A DNA stretch of 64,000 nt from Lishizhenia tianjinensis. Its GTDB lineage: Bacteria; Bacteroidota; Bacteroidia; Flavobacteriales_D; Crocinitomicaceae. Position 1 is the stretch's first letter. The number at the start of each line of letters is the position of its first letter. A program made the translations under genes and the position numbers. Below, piece by piece: positions 48,466 to 57,457 of the stretch. The stretch lies in the NCBI RefSeq assembly GCF_900116425.1, contig NZ_FPAS01000005.1:186001-250000 (forward strand). Reading direction: 5' to 3'. A model generated the notes under the pieces. That model ran no database searches. It worked only from the letters and a program-made list of their open reading frames with translations, and was not told the DNA's origin.

Positions 48466-51315
48466 ATGGAAAAGTTTGTAGATAGAATAGCGAATCATAT
48501 AAAAGTGAAAGACTATGTATTAACAGATTTAACCATAGTTCTTCCTTCGCGCAGGGCCAAGAAGTATATACAGAAGGCTTTGTTTGAGCAATACGATAGA
48601 GCTGTTTTTTCCCCAAATATTTTAACCATAGATGAATGGGTGAAAAATTATACTCCACAATCTATCATAGATAAAACCTGGGCACTCTTTAAGTTGTACG
48701 AGATACACGAGAAGATTAGTGGTCCGGAAAATAAAGGTTTGGATGAGTTTCTAAAATGGGGGAGAACCTTACTGAGTGATTTTGATGAAATTGATAGGTA
48801 CCTGATAGAAACCAAACAACTCTTTGTAAATCTATTGGATGTAAAAGAATTGGAAGCATGGAATGTAGGAGAAGATGAATTAACCGATGCGCAAAAGAGA
48901 TTTTTAGCCTTTTGGGAAACTTTACCCGACTATTACAAAGCCTTCAAGGAAATGCTCAAAAAAGAGGAGGCGATTAACATGGGGGCTGCTTATGCCAATT
49001 TTAGTCAAAACCTTCATTTACTTTTTGAGGATAACAAAAATGCTCAATTCATTTTTGCTGGTTTTAATGCCTTGTCTAAGGCAGAAGAAAGCATCATGCT
49101 ACAACTCAAGAAAATGGGCAAGGCTGAAATCTTTATAGATGTAGACGAGTTTTACATGAAAGATCACAACCACGAGGCGGGTATGTTCTTGCGCCCGTTG
49201 ACAAAATCTTTTGAGTTGAAAAAAGAAGAGTATCTTAAAAATCACTATGCTACTTCAGTAAAGAAAATTGAACTCATCAACTGTAAGCAGAGTACGGGAC
49301 AGGCCAAAACCATAGCAACCCTATTAAAGAATGAAATTCAACCCAAAGATTTTTCTGATACCGTAGTACTCTTGGCCGATGAAAACATGGTGGTTCCTGT
49401 ATTGAAAAATATACCAAGTAACATTAAGGAAGCCAACATCACCTTGGGTTTACCCTTAAAGAATACTTCTTTGCGTGCTTGGGTGGATATGATTTTTAAT
49501 ATTCAAGAAAACTTCAGAAGGTTCAATACCAAAAGTATTTACTACAAGGATTTGTTGAAACTCATTAAACACCCTTTTATGCTTGCGGTGTTGAGTGAGG
49601 AGGATAAAATTCAGTTGCAAAGTTTAGAAGATAAAATCGTTCATAATAACTGGTTGTTCTTACAACTGGATCAGATAAAAATCTCCAAACGTATTAAAGA
49701 AGTAATTCAACTTCTTACTCAAGCTTGGAATTTACAAAACGAAAAATATACCCTCGAGGCTTTGGGGGTGGTGCGTAAATTAAATGATTTATTATACGCC
49801 TATATAGATAAGGAAGAACACACTTTAGAAAAAGCCATCATTTATAATTTTGATGCTTCGCTTGTGGCGCTTCAAAATATACTCGAAAGCTTTACGCCGA
49901 AAATCAATTTTAATTCTTTTAAGCAAATTTTCAACGAGCATTGGTCGACACAAAGTTTGGCTTACTTCGGTAACCCTTTGGATGGCTTGCAGATTATGGG
50001 ACTCCTTGAAACGCGACTCTTAGATTTCAAAAACTTGTTGGTAGTGGGTTTAAATGAAGGAAGCATGCCGCCCAACAACCCTATTCAAACTTTAATTCCT
50101 ATGGATTTGCGTAGGTTCCATGGATTGCCAACACCGCGAGAAAAACAAGGTTTGTTTGCACATCACGTATATAGATTGTTGCACCACGCTGAAAATGTTT
50201 GGATTACCTACTCTTCTGCAGAACGTAGAATGGGAGTGGACGAAGCCTCGCGTTATGTGCACCAAGTGAAACTGGAATTGTCTCGACAGTTTAAGAACAT
50301 TTCGCTCGTAGAAAGGGATTATTCTATAGAGGATACTCAGCAATCTAGTGAGATCATTTCTGTTGAAAAATCACCCGCTATTTTGGCGCGACTGGATGAA
50401 TATTTTGGAAATAGAACTTCCGCATCAGCCTTGAATAAGTATTTGCAATGTCCGCTCGATTTCTACTATAGATATGTACTCGGTTTTGGAGAAGAAAAAG
50501 AAGTGGAAGAAGAAATTGAAGCCAATAACTTCGGTAGTTTTATTCACAACACCCTTGAAATTCTTTTGAAACCCTTCAGTAGAATAGGGGATGGAAAACG
50601 TAAAGGTCAAAATATCTTACCTGAAGATATAGATCAGATGTTAAAGACTTACGGACCTATACTCCAACAAGAGTTTATTGCTCACTTTGATAAGCACAAA
50701 GAATATTTAGAAACGGGGAAGAACTTCTTGAGTTTGACCGTAGCTAATCACTTGGTGAAAAGTATACTAAAAGCCCAAAAGGAGGAGTTGATTTCGAATC
50801 CTACTGCGCAACTTTTTATTGAAGAAGTAGAGGGTGAATTTACCAAAGAACTGACTGTACAATTAGGGAAAAGCGAGAAGTTGGTGAAGTTTGTTGGGTT
50901 TATTGATAGAATAGACAATTTTGAAGATGAAGTAAGAATTATTGATTACAAATCAGGGACTTGTAACGAGGATAAAGTCAAAATTCCATCAACCCGAGGA
51001 GGAAACTCTCCGCAAGATGTCTTGTTAAATGTTTTGAGTAAGAAACACTATGTTTTCCAGTTGTTGGTCTACAACATGCTTTACAAAGCCAGGTATCCTC
51101 ACAAACCTTACCCTGGAAAAACGGGTATACTCTCCATGGTAAATTTAAAGGACGGCATTTTCTTTTTAGACAATAAGCTCAAAGAAGCTGCAAACATGGA
51201 TGATTTGATGGAACTTTTTGAAGAATGTTTACAACAAATCATTGCAGAAATTTACGATGAAACGAAAGCATTCGAACACAATCCAGATGCACAGTATTGT
51301 CAGTATTGTGGCTAA
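48466..51315 (+). CDS. PD-(D/E)XK nuclease-helicase subunit, AddB-like
   Basis: A 949-residue protein with an inactivated-helicase-like N-terminal two thirds (TDLTIVLPSRRAKKYIQKALF; LLVVGLNEGSMPPNNP; GLFAHHVYRLLHHAENVW) and a C-terminal RecB-family nuclease. Nuclease residues are in VKFVGFIDRID and VRIIDYKSGT near 825-850. Four cysteines that can hold a Fe-S cluster are LQCPLDFYYRY near 665 and the final CQYC. This is the AddB-type partner of an AddA-like helicase-nuclease in double-strand break processing; the partner gene is not adjacent. It is divergent from bcp-recA. Confidence 0.88.
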   Translation: MEKFVDRIANHIKVKDYVLTDLTIVLPSRRAKKYIQKALFEQYDRAVFSPNILTIDEWVKNYTPQSIIDKTWALFKLYEIHEKISGPENKGLDEFLKWGRTLLSDFDEIDRYLIETKQLFVNLLDVKELEAWNVGEDELTDAQKRFLAFWETLPDYYKAFKEMLKKEEAINMGAAYANFSQNLHLLFEDNKNAQFIFAGFNALSKAEESIMLQLKKMGKAEIFIDVDEFYMKDHNHEAGMFLRPLTKSFELKKEEYLKNHYATSVKKIELINCKQSTGQAKTIATLLKNEIQPKDFSDTVVLLADENMVVPVLKNIPSNIKEANITLGLPLKNTSLRAWVDMIFNIQENFRRFNTKSIYYKDLLKLIKHPFMLAVLSEEDKIQLQSLEDKIVHNNWLFLQLDQIKISKRIKEVIQLLTQAWNLQNEKYTLEALGVVRKLNDLLYAYIDKEEHTLEKAIIYNFDASLVALQNILESFTPKINFNSFKQIFNEHWSTQSLAYFGNPLDGLQIMGLLETRLLDFKNLLVVGLNEGSMPPNNPIQTLIPMDLRRFHGLPTPREKQGLFAHHVYRLLHHAENVWITYSSAERRMGVDEASRYVHQVKLELSRQFKNISLVERDYSIEDTQQSSEIISVEKSPAILARLDEYFGNRTSASALNKYLQCPLDFYYRYVLGFGEEKEVEEEIEANNFGSFIHNTLEILLKPFSRIGDGKRKGQNILPEDIDQMLKTYGPILQQEFIAHFDKHKEYLETGKNFLSLTVANHLVKSILKAQKEELISNPTAQLFIEEVEGEFTKELTVQLGKSEKLVKFVGFIDRIDNFEDEVRIIDYKSGTCNEDKVKIPSTRGGNSPQDVLLNVLSKKHYVFQLLVYNMLYKARYPHKPYPGKTGILSMVNLKDGIFFLDNKLKEAANMDDLMELFEECLQQIIAEIYDETKAFEHNPDAQYCQYCG

Positions 51316-51318
51316 AAC

Positions 51319-52146
51319 TTATTCATTCAAATCCCAATTGTAATCTTTATAGTTGATTTTAGCGTCCTTGTCAATTTTTATGTCGCCGTAGCTGTTTAGA
51401 AAATCAATGATGTCTCCTTCTTCGGTAAAATCTCCACTGAACCATTTGAAGAGTGAAGAGATTTCTATGTCCTTTTTGGAAAGAGTATTTTTCTCGGGGT
51501 TGTTTACAAAAGCACGCATTTGGTCGGTGAGTTGCGCCTCGAGTTGATCTGCTCTGTAGGCTTCCTGTCTCAGTTTTGGACAAGAAATAGAAGCACAGTT
51601 CACGGCAGCATGTATACGCGGATCGCTAAAGTCTTTGCGCAAGATACCGTGTTCTATGTTGTTCAAGTCATAGGTTTTCTCCCCCAATTTAATAAACTTG
51701 ATATCCCATGGTGTGTTTACTTTATAGATGCCACCGCCCAAATCTTTGATGCTTTTAACCGGGTAGTTATCTACAATTAATTTTACTGTAAATGCATTGT
51801 AAGCGTTGATCCAATAGGCCTTTTTTTGGTTGTAGGTCCAACCGTCATTTACCGTATGTTTGGCCAACTGTTGCAGATAAGTGTTGAGTGCTAAGGAATC
51901 TTTTTGAAAACCGACATAATCAACCTTTCCGGTGGAGTCTACATATTTCACCAATAAATCCGTCCACAATTGATGCTCGTGAATTTTTAAATGATCTATC
52001 ATTTTTCCATCCGGATAATTTTTACTGGGTGTTAGCGCTTCTTGTTGAGGCAATGAATTGGTATTCAAATACTCAGGAACTTTGATGTCTTTACCCGTTG
52101 AGCAAGCCACCAAAAGAAAGAGGCTAAAATAAAATCCGTACTTCAT
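51319..52146 (-). CDS. DUF547 lipoprotein
   Basis: About 275 residues from the start MKYGFYFSLFLLVAC at 52146 (an earlier in-frame ATG gives a non-signal N-terminus). The lipid Cys is residue 15. The DUF547 domain at about 75-250 has NAYNAFTVKLIVDNYPVKSI, the NNIEHGILRKDFSDPRIHAAVNC segment (shown here in parts: NNIEHGILRK and DPRIHAAVNCAS) and SCPKLRQEAYR. The fold is related to transglutaminase-like peptidases, and the His and Cys in these segments are candidates for a catalytic pair. It is divergent from the glycosyltransferase gene by 57 bp and convergent with the nuclease gene by 3 bp. Confidence 0.85.
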   Translation of the reverse strand: MKYGFYFSLFLLVACSTGKDIKVPEYLNTNSLPQQEALTPSKNYPDGKMIDHLKIHEHQLWTDLLVKYVDSTGKVDYVGFQKDSLALNTYLQQLAKHTVNDGWTYNQKKAYWINAYNAFTVKLIVDNYPVKSIKDLGGGIYKVNTPWDIKFIKLGEKTYDLNNIEHGILRKDFSDPRIHAAVNCASISCPKLRQEAYRADQLEAQLTDQMRAFVNNPEKNTLSKKDIEISSLFKWFSGDFTEEGDIIDFLNSYGDIKIDKDAKINYKDYNWDLNE

Positions 52147-52203
52147 GTATTGACGTATATGTGTTATATTTAAAAGCATAGTTACTAAAATTATTATAAA
52201 CGC

Positions 52204-52902
52204 GTGAAATTATCCATCATCATACCTACACTCAATGAGGAAGATAACATCGAAAAACTTTTAGGTTTTTTAAATGGACTTCAGCAAACTTACGTTGAAA
52301 TCATCGTTGTGGATGGAGGCTCAAAAGATAGTACGGTTGAACGAGCAAAAGCTTACAAGAATGTACTTTGTTTCGATACCCAATTGATGAGTAGAGCCAA
52401 ACAAATGAATTATGGAGCAGAGAAAGCAAGTGGAGAAATGCTTTATTTCATACATGCCGATGTAATGCCGCTACCGAGTTTTTACGCCGATATTTTACAA
52501 GCACAAAAAGAGGGGTATGACTTTGGTTGTTATCGATTTAAGTTCGATAAAGAACACAGGGCCCTGGCTTTCAATGCCTATTTTACACGCTTCAATAGAA
52601 TGTTTTGCAGGGGTGGAGACCAAACCATGTTCATCACAAAAACGCTGTTTAACAAATATGAGGGCTTTGATACCTATTACTCTATCATGGAAGATTTCGA
52701 TTTTATTCGTCGTGTAAAAAAGAAGGAGAAGTTTAAAATTATTCCAAAATCGGTAGTAGTATCTGCGCGCAAGTACGATCATAATTCTTACCTCAAAGTG
52801 AACTTGATTAACCTGATGAGTTATTGGATGTTTATGTTGGGTAAATCTCCAGATGATATACGGACATTCTACAAAAAGAATTTGGTGATGAAGTACGAAT
52901 AA
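52204..52902 (+). CDS. Family 2 glycosyltransferase (TIGR04283-like)
   Basis: A 232-residue GT-A fold transferase with a GTG start. SIIIPTLNEEDNIEKLL and IIVVDGGSKDSTV bind the nucleotide sugar. SRAKQMNYGAEKASGEMLYFIHADVMPLP is typical of the TIGR04283 group named after arsenosugar biosynthesis (here SRAKQMNYGAEKA and MLYFIHADVMPLP). GGDQTMFITKTLF is the acceptor region. No membrane anchor is present. Arsenosugar genes such as arsM or a radical SAM enzyme are not in the window, so the substrate is open; DUF547 genes do sometimes accompany this group. Confidence 0.85.
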   Translation: MKLSIIIPTLNEEDNIEKLLGFLNGLQQTYVEIIVVDGGSKDSTVERAKAYKNVLCFDTQLMSRAKQMNYGAEKASGEMLYFIHADVMPLPSFYADILQAQKEGYDFGCYRFKFDKEHRALAFNAYFTRFNRMFCRGGDQTMFITKTLFNKYEGFDTYYSIMEDFDFIRRVKKKEKFKIIPKSVVVSARKYDHNSYLKVNLINLMSYWMFMLGKSPDDIRTFYKKNLVMKYE

Positions 52903-53049
52903 TCGGTGGGGATAAAGGGATTCATCTATCGACGCTCGCTCGAGAACCTGTTATTTTTTGGTTTGAGTGTTTGAAAAGTATGAAAGTTGGAGGTTACACC
53001 GGTTTTAGAACTAATCAAGATTTCTAAAAGTTGAGGTGTCTAGCTTCTA

Positions 53050-53175
53050 TTATTATTTAAAAATTTAAACACGAACGATGTTCTTATTTAAAGATTTAAA
53101 GAAATACGGACAAGAGCATTCTTAAATTCTTAAATCGTGAACGCCAGTTCACACTTAAATCTTTAAATCCCTTTT
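53050..53175. repeat. AT-rich inverted repeats in the 52903-53305 gap
   Basis: ATTTAAAGATTTAAA at 53086-53100 and CTTAAATCTTTAAAT at 53154-53168 form a near-perfect 15-bp inverted repeat. Between and around them are further TTTAAA and CTTAAATTCTTAAAT units. The rest of this 403-bp gap has no credible gene. It could be a hairpin in an untranslated region or a protein-binding site. Confidence 0.5.
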
Positions 53176-53276
53176 TATCACTACTCTCTACTCACACTCA
53201 AAACTGTTTTTCTCGCACTCAATACTGCAATTCCTATATTCTTGGGCTCAAGTGGATAAAGCAATCGTTATTTCTT

Positions 53277-53284
53277 TATTTTTG
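53277..53284 (+). promoter_or_regulatory. -7 promoter box of the PfkB-DUF349 operon
   Basis: TATTTTTG fully matches TAnnTTTG and ends 21 bp before the ATG at 53306. The -33 region has no clear TTTG. Confidence 0.5.
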
Positions 53285-53305
53285 TACTCTAAAAATTACA
53301 GATTA

Positions 53306-54235
53306 ATGAGTTTACTTACAGTAGGAAGCGTAGCTTTTGACGCGATAGAAACACCATTCGGGAAAACAGATAAAATTATTGGTGGAGCAGGTACTTACAT
53401 TGCCTTTGCTTCTTCTTATTTTCAACCTTCACAGAACATCGTTTCTGTTGTTGGAGAAGATTTCCCAAAAGAAATGATAGCGAAGTTGGAGTCAAGAGGC
53501 GTGAACGTAGAAGGTTTACAAGTAAAAGAAGGAGAGAAAACTTTCTTCTGGTCGGGTAAATACCACAACGACATGAACACGCGTGATACTTTGGTAACGG
53601 AATTAAATGTATTGGAGCACTTCGATCCTATTATTCCAGCAAGCTACCAAGGTGCGGAATACGTATTGTTAGGAAATTTGTCTCCACAAGTTCAGAGCAC
53701 AGTTATCGAAAGATTAACAGAGCGTCCGAAGTTAGTAGCTATGGATACCATGAACTTTTGGATGGACATTGCCATGGATGATTTGAAGAAGACCTTGACG
53801 ATGGTTGATGTGTTGATCATCAATGATGAAGAAGCAAGACAATTATCTGGAGAGTATTCATTAGTTAGAGCGGCTCGTGTTATTCGCGACATGGGACCTA
53901 AATATTTGATCATCAAAAAAGGAGAGCACGGAGCTTTGTTGTTCCACGGAGATAAAATTTTCTCTGCACCTGCTTTACCTTTAGAAGAAGTATTTGATCC
54001 AACAGGAGCAGGAGACACGTTTGCTGGTGGATTTATGGGATACATCGCTTCAACCGATGATTATTCTTTCGAAAACATGAAAAGAGCAATTATTGCAGGA
54101 TCTGCATTGGCATCTTTCTGTGTAGAAAAATTTGGAACTGAAAAATTAGAAAACCTTACAAAAGAAGAAGTTGACGCACGTATAGAAGAGTTCGTTCGTT
54201 TAACAAACTTCGATATGGTACACACTGTAGGATAA
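53306..54235 (+). CDS. PfkB-family carbohydrate/nucleoside kinase
   Basis: A 309-residue ribokinase-fold kinase. The start MSLLTVGSVAFDAIETPFG at 53306 matches flavobacterial relatives; an earlier in-frame ATG runs through the promoter. GGAGTYIAFASSYF is PfkB signature 1-like, and DPTGAGDTFAGGFMGY near residue 232 is signature 2 with the catalytic Asp. NDEEARQLSG is also typical. The substrate (sugar or nucleoside) is unknown. DUF349 and a membrane protein gene follow closely (21 and 9 bp gaps), suggesting one operon. Confidence 0.92.
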   Translation: MSLLTVGSVAFDAIETPFGKTDKIIGGAGTYIAFASSYFQPSQNIVSVVGEDFPKEMIAKLESRGVNVEGLQVKEGEKTFFWSGKYHNDMNTRDTLVTELNVLEHFDPIIPASYQGAEYVLLGNLSPQVQSTVIERLTERPKLVAMDTMNFWMDIAMDDLKKTLTMVDVLIINDEEARQLSGEYSLVRAARVIRDMGPKYLIIKKGEHGALLFHGDKIFSAPALPLEEVFDPTGAGDTFAGGFMGYIASTDDYSFENMKRAIIAGSALASFCVEKFGTEKLENLTKEEVDARIEEFVRLTNFDMVHTVG

Positions 54236-54256
54236 TATCCTAAATTCTCTCATATT

Positions 54257-55960
54257 ATGGAAAAACAAGCTTTTATCGATCAACTTAAAGCCTTAACTAC
54301 ACAAGAAAATGTTTTGGCAGTTAGTAGAGATGTAAACGAATTGCAATCGAAATTTGAAGATTTCTTATTAGAAGAAGGACGTTTACGTCAAGTAGCACAA
54401 CTAGAAGCCCAGGAAAGAGGTGAAACCCCTGAAGAAGAACCTGCAGTTGATCCTTTGAAAGATGAGTTTTATGCTTTGTATTCTGACTACAAGGAAAGAA
54501 AGAAAGCCATCATAGATGAGAAAAATGCAACGCAAAGCGAAAACTTGAAAAAGAAAAGGGCTTTGATTGCAAAACTACGTGCAGTAGTTGAAGAAGAAGA
54601 AAACATTGGTCAGGCCTTTGGAGCGTATAAAGAAATTCAAGAAGCTTGGAAGCAAGTAGGAGAAATTCCACGTGATAAGCGTCCGGATATCCAAGGTGAA
54701 TATTCAAGATTGTTAGAGGAATTCTTCTACAACATGAAGATCTACCGCGAAATCAAAGAATACGATTTCAAGAAAAACTTGGAGGCGAAAGAAGCCATTA
54801 TTGAGCGCATCAAGGAATTGACAAATATCGAGTCCATCAAAGAGGTGGAAACATCTTTAAAGGCATTGCAAAATGAATGGGAAGATGTTGGTCCAGCTCC
54901 GCAAGAAGAGTGGGATCGCGTGAAAGAGGCATACTGGTCTAACGTAAAGGCAACATGGGATAGAATTCAGGCATTCTACGACGAGAGAAAGTTGAAAATG
55001 CAAGAGAACCTAGACCAGAAAAAAGCACTGTTAGAAGAGGCAAGAGCTTTGGTGGCACAAAAGAACGAATCTGTGAAGGATTGGGATGTGAACACGAAGG
55101 CATTGTTGGCGCTTCAGGAAAAATGGAAGACAGTAGGATTTGGTCCGAAGAAAGAGAACGAAGAGGTTTGGAAATTATTCAGAACAGAATGCGATACTTT
55201 CTTTGAGGCAAAGTCAAATTTCTTTGAAGGAATTCGCGAGGTTTACGATAAAATTGCAGAGCGTAAAAAAGGCTTGATTGCCAAAGTAGAAGCATTGAAA
55301 GATTCTACAGATTGGAAAGAAACGACACAGCAAATCATCAACATTCAAAAAGAGTGGAAGAAGGCTGGAAATGCAGGTCAACGCAACGAACAAGGTTTGT
55401 GGAAGGCCTTTAGAGCAGCTTGTGATCACTTCTTTGATGCAAAACAAAAGCACTTTGATGATTTAGATCAATTGAACGCAACGAATTTAAGTGCTAAAGA
55501 AGCTTTGATTAAAGAAATTGAAGACTTTACACTACCTGGAGATAAGAAGGAAGCCATAGATGCTTTAAAGACTTTTTCTCAAAAGTTTGCTGAGATAGGT
55601 AAGGTTCCTTTTAAAGATAAGGATAGAGTTTACAAGGCGTACAAGGCAGCTTTAGACGGACATTACACCCAATTGAAGTTGGAAGGTCAAGAACGTGATA
55701 AAGTAATGTTTGAAGCAAAAATTGATACGATAGCCGGTAGTGCTGATGCGAAGAAAATGTTTGGAAAAGAAAGACAGGATATTCGCAATCAAATCAATGA
55801 AATTAAACAAGAGATTATTCAATACGAAAACAACTTAGGTTTCTTTGCCAACAGTAAGGGAGCGAATGCTTTAAAGCAAGAAGTTGAACGTAAGATAGAA
55901 GACTCAAATCAGAAAATTGCAGCGTTGAAACAACGTTTAAAAATGATTCCACAAGACTAG
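54257..55960 (+). CDS. DUF349 coiled-coil repeat protein
   Basis: A 567-residue cytoplasmic protein built of five DUF349 repeats of about 70 residues from roughly residue 105 to 500. Each has the pattern L-x-x-L-Q-x-x-W-x-x-V-G-x-x-P (for example LKALQNEWEDVGPAPQEEWD and LLALQEKWKTVGFGPKKENE), joined by helices. A long C-terminal coiled coil (about 500-567) follows. Function is unknown; the family is common in Bacteroidota and likely a scaffold. It lies between the PfkB kinase and a membrane protein gene in one transcript. Confidence 0.9.
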   Translation: MEKQAFIDQLKALTTQENVLAVSRDVNELQSKFEDFLLEEGRLRQVAQLEAQERGETPEEEPAVDPLKDEFYALYSDYKERKKAIIDEKNATQSENLKKKRALIAKLRAVVEEEENIGQAFGAYKEIQEAWKQVGEIPRDKRPDIQGEYSRLLEEFFYNMKIYREIKEYDFKKNLEAKEAIIERIKELTNIESIKEVETSLKALQNEWEDVGPAPQEEWDRVKEAYWSNVKATWDRIQAFYDERKLKMQENLDQKKALLEEARALVAQKNESVKDWDVNTKALLALQEKWKTVGFGPKKENEEVWKLFRTECDTFFEAKSNFFEGIREVYDKIAERKKGLIAKVEALKDSTDWKETTQQIINIQKEWKKAGNAGQRNEQGLWKAFRAACDHFFDAKQKHFDDLDQLNATNLSAKEALIKEIEDFTLPGDKKEAIDALKTFSQKFAEIGKVPFKDKDRVYKAYKAALDGHYTQLKLEGQERDKVMFEAKIDTIAGSADAKKMFGKERQDIRNQINEIKQEIIQYENNLGFFANSKGANALKQEVERKIEDSNQKIAALKQRLKMIPQD

Positions 55961-55969
55961 TACTTTAAG

Positions 55970-56653
55970 ATGAATAGATTCGTAAATATTTGGACCGTAA
56001 TTTTCTTTATTATTTCCCTTCCGTTTTCCATGGCTTTGGATTATGCAGGGATTTATAAATTGTTTGGAGTGGAGTTTCCAGGACCAGACTTTGAACACAA
56101 TGACCTTATTTACGGAATCTTAGCGGGAATTTTCTTGTTGTTGGGTGCTTTGAAGGCATCGCGCAGATGGGTGGGGTTATTCATCGCCAGACAAAAGCAA
56201 AAATTTGTATGGTCGGCACCTTTATCTAAGCCAAGAAAACAACGTATTTTAATGTACAGTTTATTAGAAGTAACCGTATTGGTGAGTATGGCGATATTCT
56301 ATTTTACGATATCGCCTATACTTATCTATGTTGGATTGGCCCTTGTAATTGTAGCGACCGAACATTTGCTGCACACCTTTGTAGGACTTGGCAAAGATTG
56401 GTTTAGAGTTGGAATTACCTCAAAGGCTGTTGTAAGTACAGATAGAGAGGTTACAGTAATGTATTACACGGGGTTAAGAAAGGTAAGTATACACCAACAA
56501 ACCTTGTATTTAGAGTACATTAAAGACTTAACCTTACACATTCCAAGTAATGCCATACAGCAAGGTGAAGTGGAGAATTTTAAAAAGCATTTAGCCGACC
56601 AAGTAGATAAAGAAAAGGTGTTCTTTAACGAGGCCTTTAAAGCTTGGAAATAA
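55970..56653 (+). CDS. Membrane protein of unknown function with PH-like C-terminal domain
   Basis: A 227-residue protein with about four transmembrane helices: 8-27, 45-60, 90-106 and 108-127. A soluble domain follows (VGITSKAVVSTDREVTVMYY, then KVSIHQQTLYLEYI and LTLHIPSNAIQ) that reads like a bacterial PH domain. Several KQKFVWSAP and KPRKQR basic stretches lie between helices. It is probably the last gene of the PfkB-DUF349 operon (9 bp gap). No function can be assigned. Confidence 0.7.
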   Translation: MNRFVNIWTVIFFIISLPFSMALDYAGIYKLFGVEFPGPDFEHNDLIYGILAGIFLLLGALKASRRWVGLFIARQKQKFVWSAPLSKPRKQRILMYSLLEVTVLVSMAIFYFTISPILIYVGLALVIVATEHLLHTFVGLGKDWFRVGITSKAVVSTDREVTVMYYTGLRKVSIHQQTLYLEYIKDLTLHIPSNAIQQGEVENFKKHLADQVDKEKVFFNEAFKAWK

Positions 56654-56655
56654 AA

Positions 56656-57324
56656 CTAGTCTTCGTAGACCTTATTAAACACCTCTGCCCAGAGTAAATC
56701 GCTTTTGGAAGTGATTTTTATGTTTTCTTCGTTCCCCATACAGGTGTGAACTTTTTTACCCAGTTTTTCAATCAAGCTAGCATCGTCTGTGATGTCTTTA
56801 GAAAATTCTATGGTATAGGCTTCTTGTATTAATTCACGCTGAAATACTTGAGGTGTTTGCACACTTAAGAAGTTACTTCTATCTACAGCCTTAGACTGCA
56901 ATTCAATTTTTTGGCGCAAGGATTCTTTTAGAGGAAGACAAGGAATAGCACTTCCTTTTTCAGCAGCCATTTTAAAGCAGTTATTTAAGGTGTAATCATT
57001 TACAAATGGACGTACACCATCGTGTATGGCAATGAGTTCACCAGAGGCTACTTCTAAGGCATTTTTAATGGAATGATAACGCTCTTTACCTCCCGAAACT
57101 ATACGATGAGGTATGGGATCGTAATTCACACAAACATTTTCCCAGTACTCCACCCATTCTTCCGGTAGCGTTAAGATGATTTCTAATTCTGGATTGTAAT
57201 CATAGAAGCGCTTTAAGGTTAACCACAAAATAGGTTTTCCATTGATCAATAAGAATTGCTTAGGGAGTTTGGTTCCCATTCTTTTTCCTATTCCTCCCGC
57301 TGTTATGATTACCGTTTTTTTCAT
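56656..57324 (-). CDS. ispD: 2-C-methyl-D-erythritol 4-phosphate cytidylyltransferase
   Basis: A 222-residue enzyme of the MEP isoprenoid pathway that makes CDP-ME from MEP and CTP. The start MKKTVIITAGGIGKRMG at 57324 is the family N-terminus with the glycine-rich CTP loop; the open frame upstream is not homologous. LPKQFLLINGKPILW, AIHDGVRPFV and SVQTPQVFQRELI are signature segments, and DITDDASLIEKLG lies near the C-terminus. dxr, the preceding step, lies 2.2 kb away on the same strand. Confidence 0.96.
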   Translation of the reverse strand: MKKTVIITAGGIGKRMGTKLPKQFLLINGKPILWLTLKRFYDYNPELEIILTLPEEWVEYWENVCVNYDPIPHRIVSGGKERYHSIKNALEVASGELIAIHDGVRPFVNDYTLNNCFKMAAEKGSAIPCLPLKESLRQKIELQSKAVDRSNFLSVQTPQVFQRELIQEAYTIEFSKDITDDASLIEKLGKKVHTCMGNEENIKITSKSDLLWAEVFNKVYED

Positions 57325-57409
57325 AAAATCTTGTGCTTGTTCAAAGTTAAGGCTTAATTGTGAACTCTGTGTAAAGCAGTTGATAATCTCAAGAAAAAAA
57401 GACAAAATA

Positions 57410-57438
57410 AAAAGGGCAACCTTTCGATTGCCCTTTTC
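57410..57438 (-). terminator. Terminator after the T9SS cargo gene
   Basis: On the minus strand AAAAGGGCAAT pairs with GTTGCCCTTTT around a short loop, with a T run, 20 bp after the stop at 57458. Confidence 0.82.
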
Positions 57439-57457
57439 AAATTTATGTGTGTAAGAA

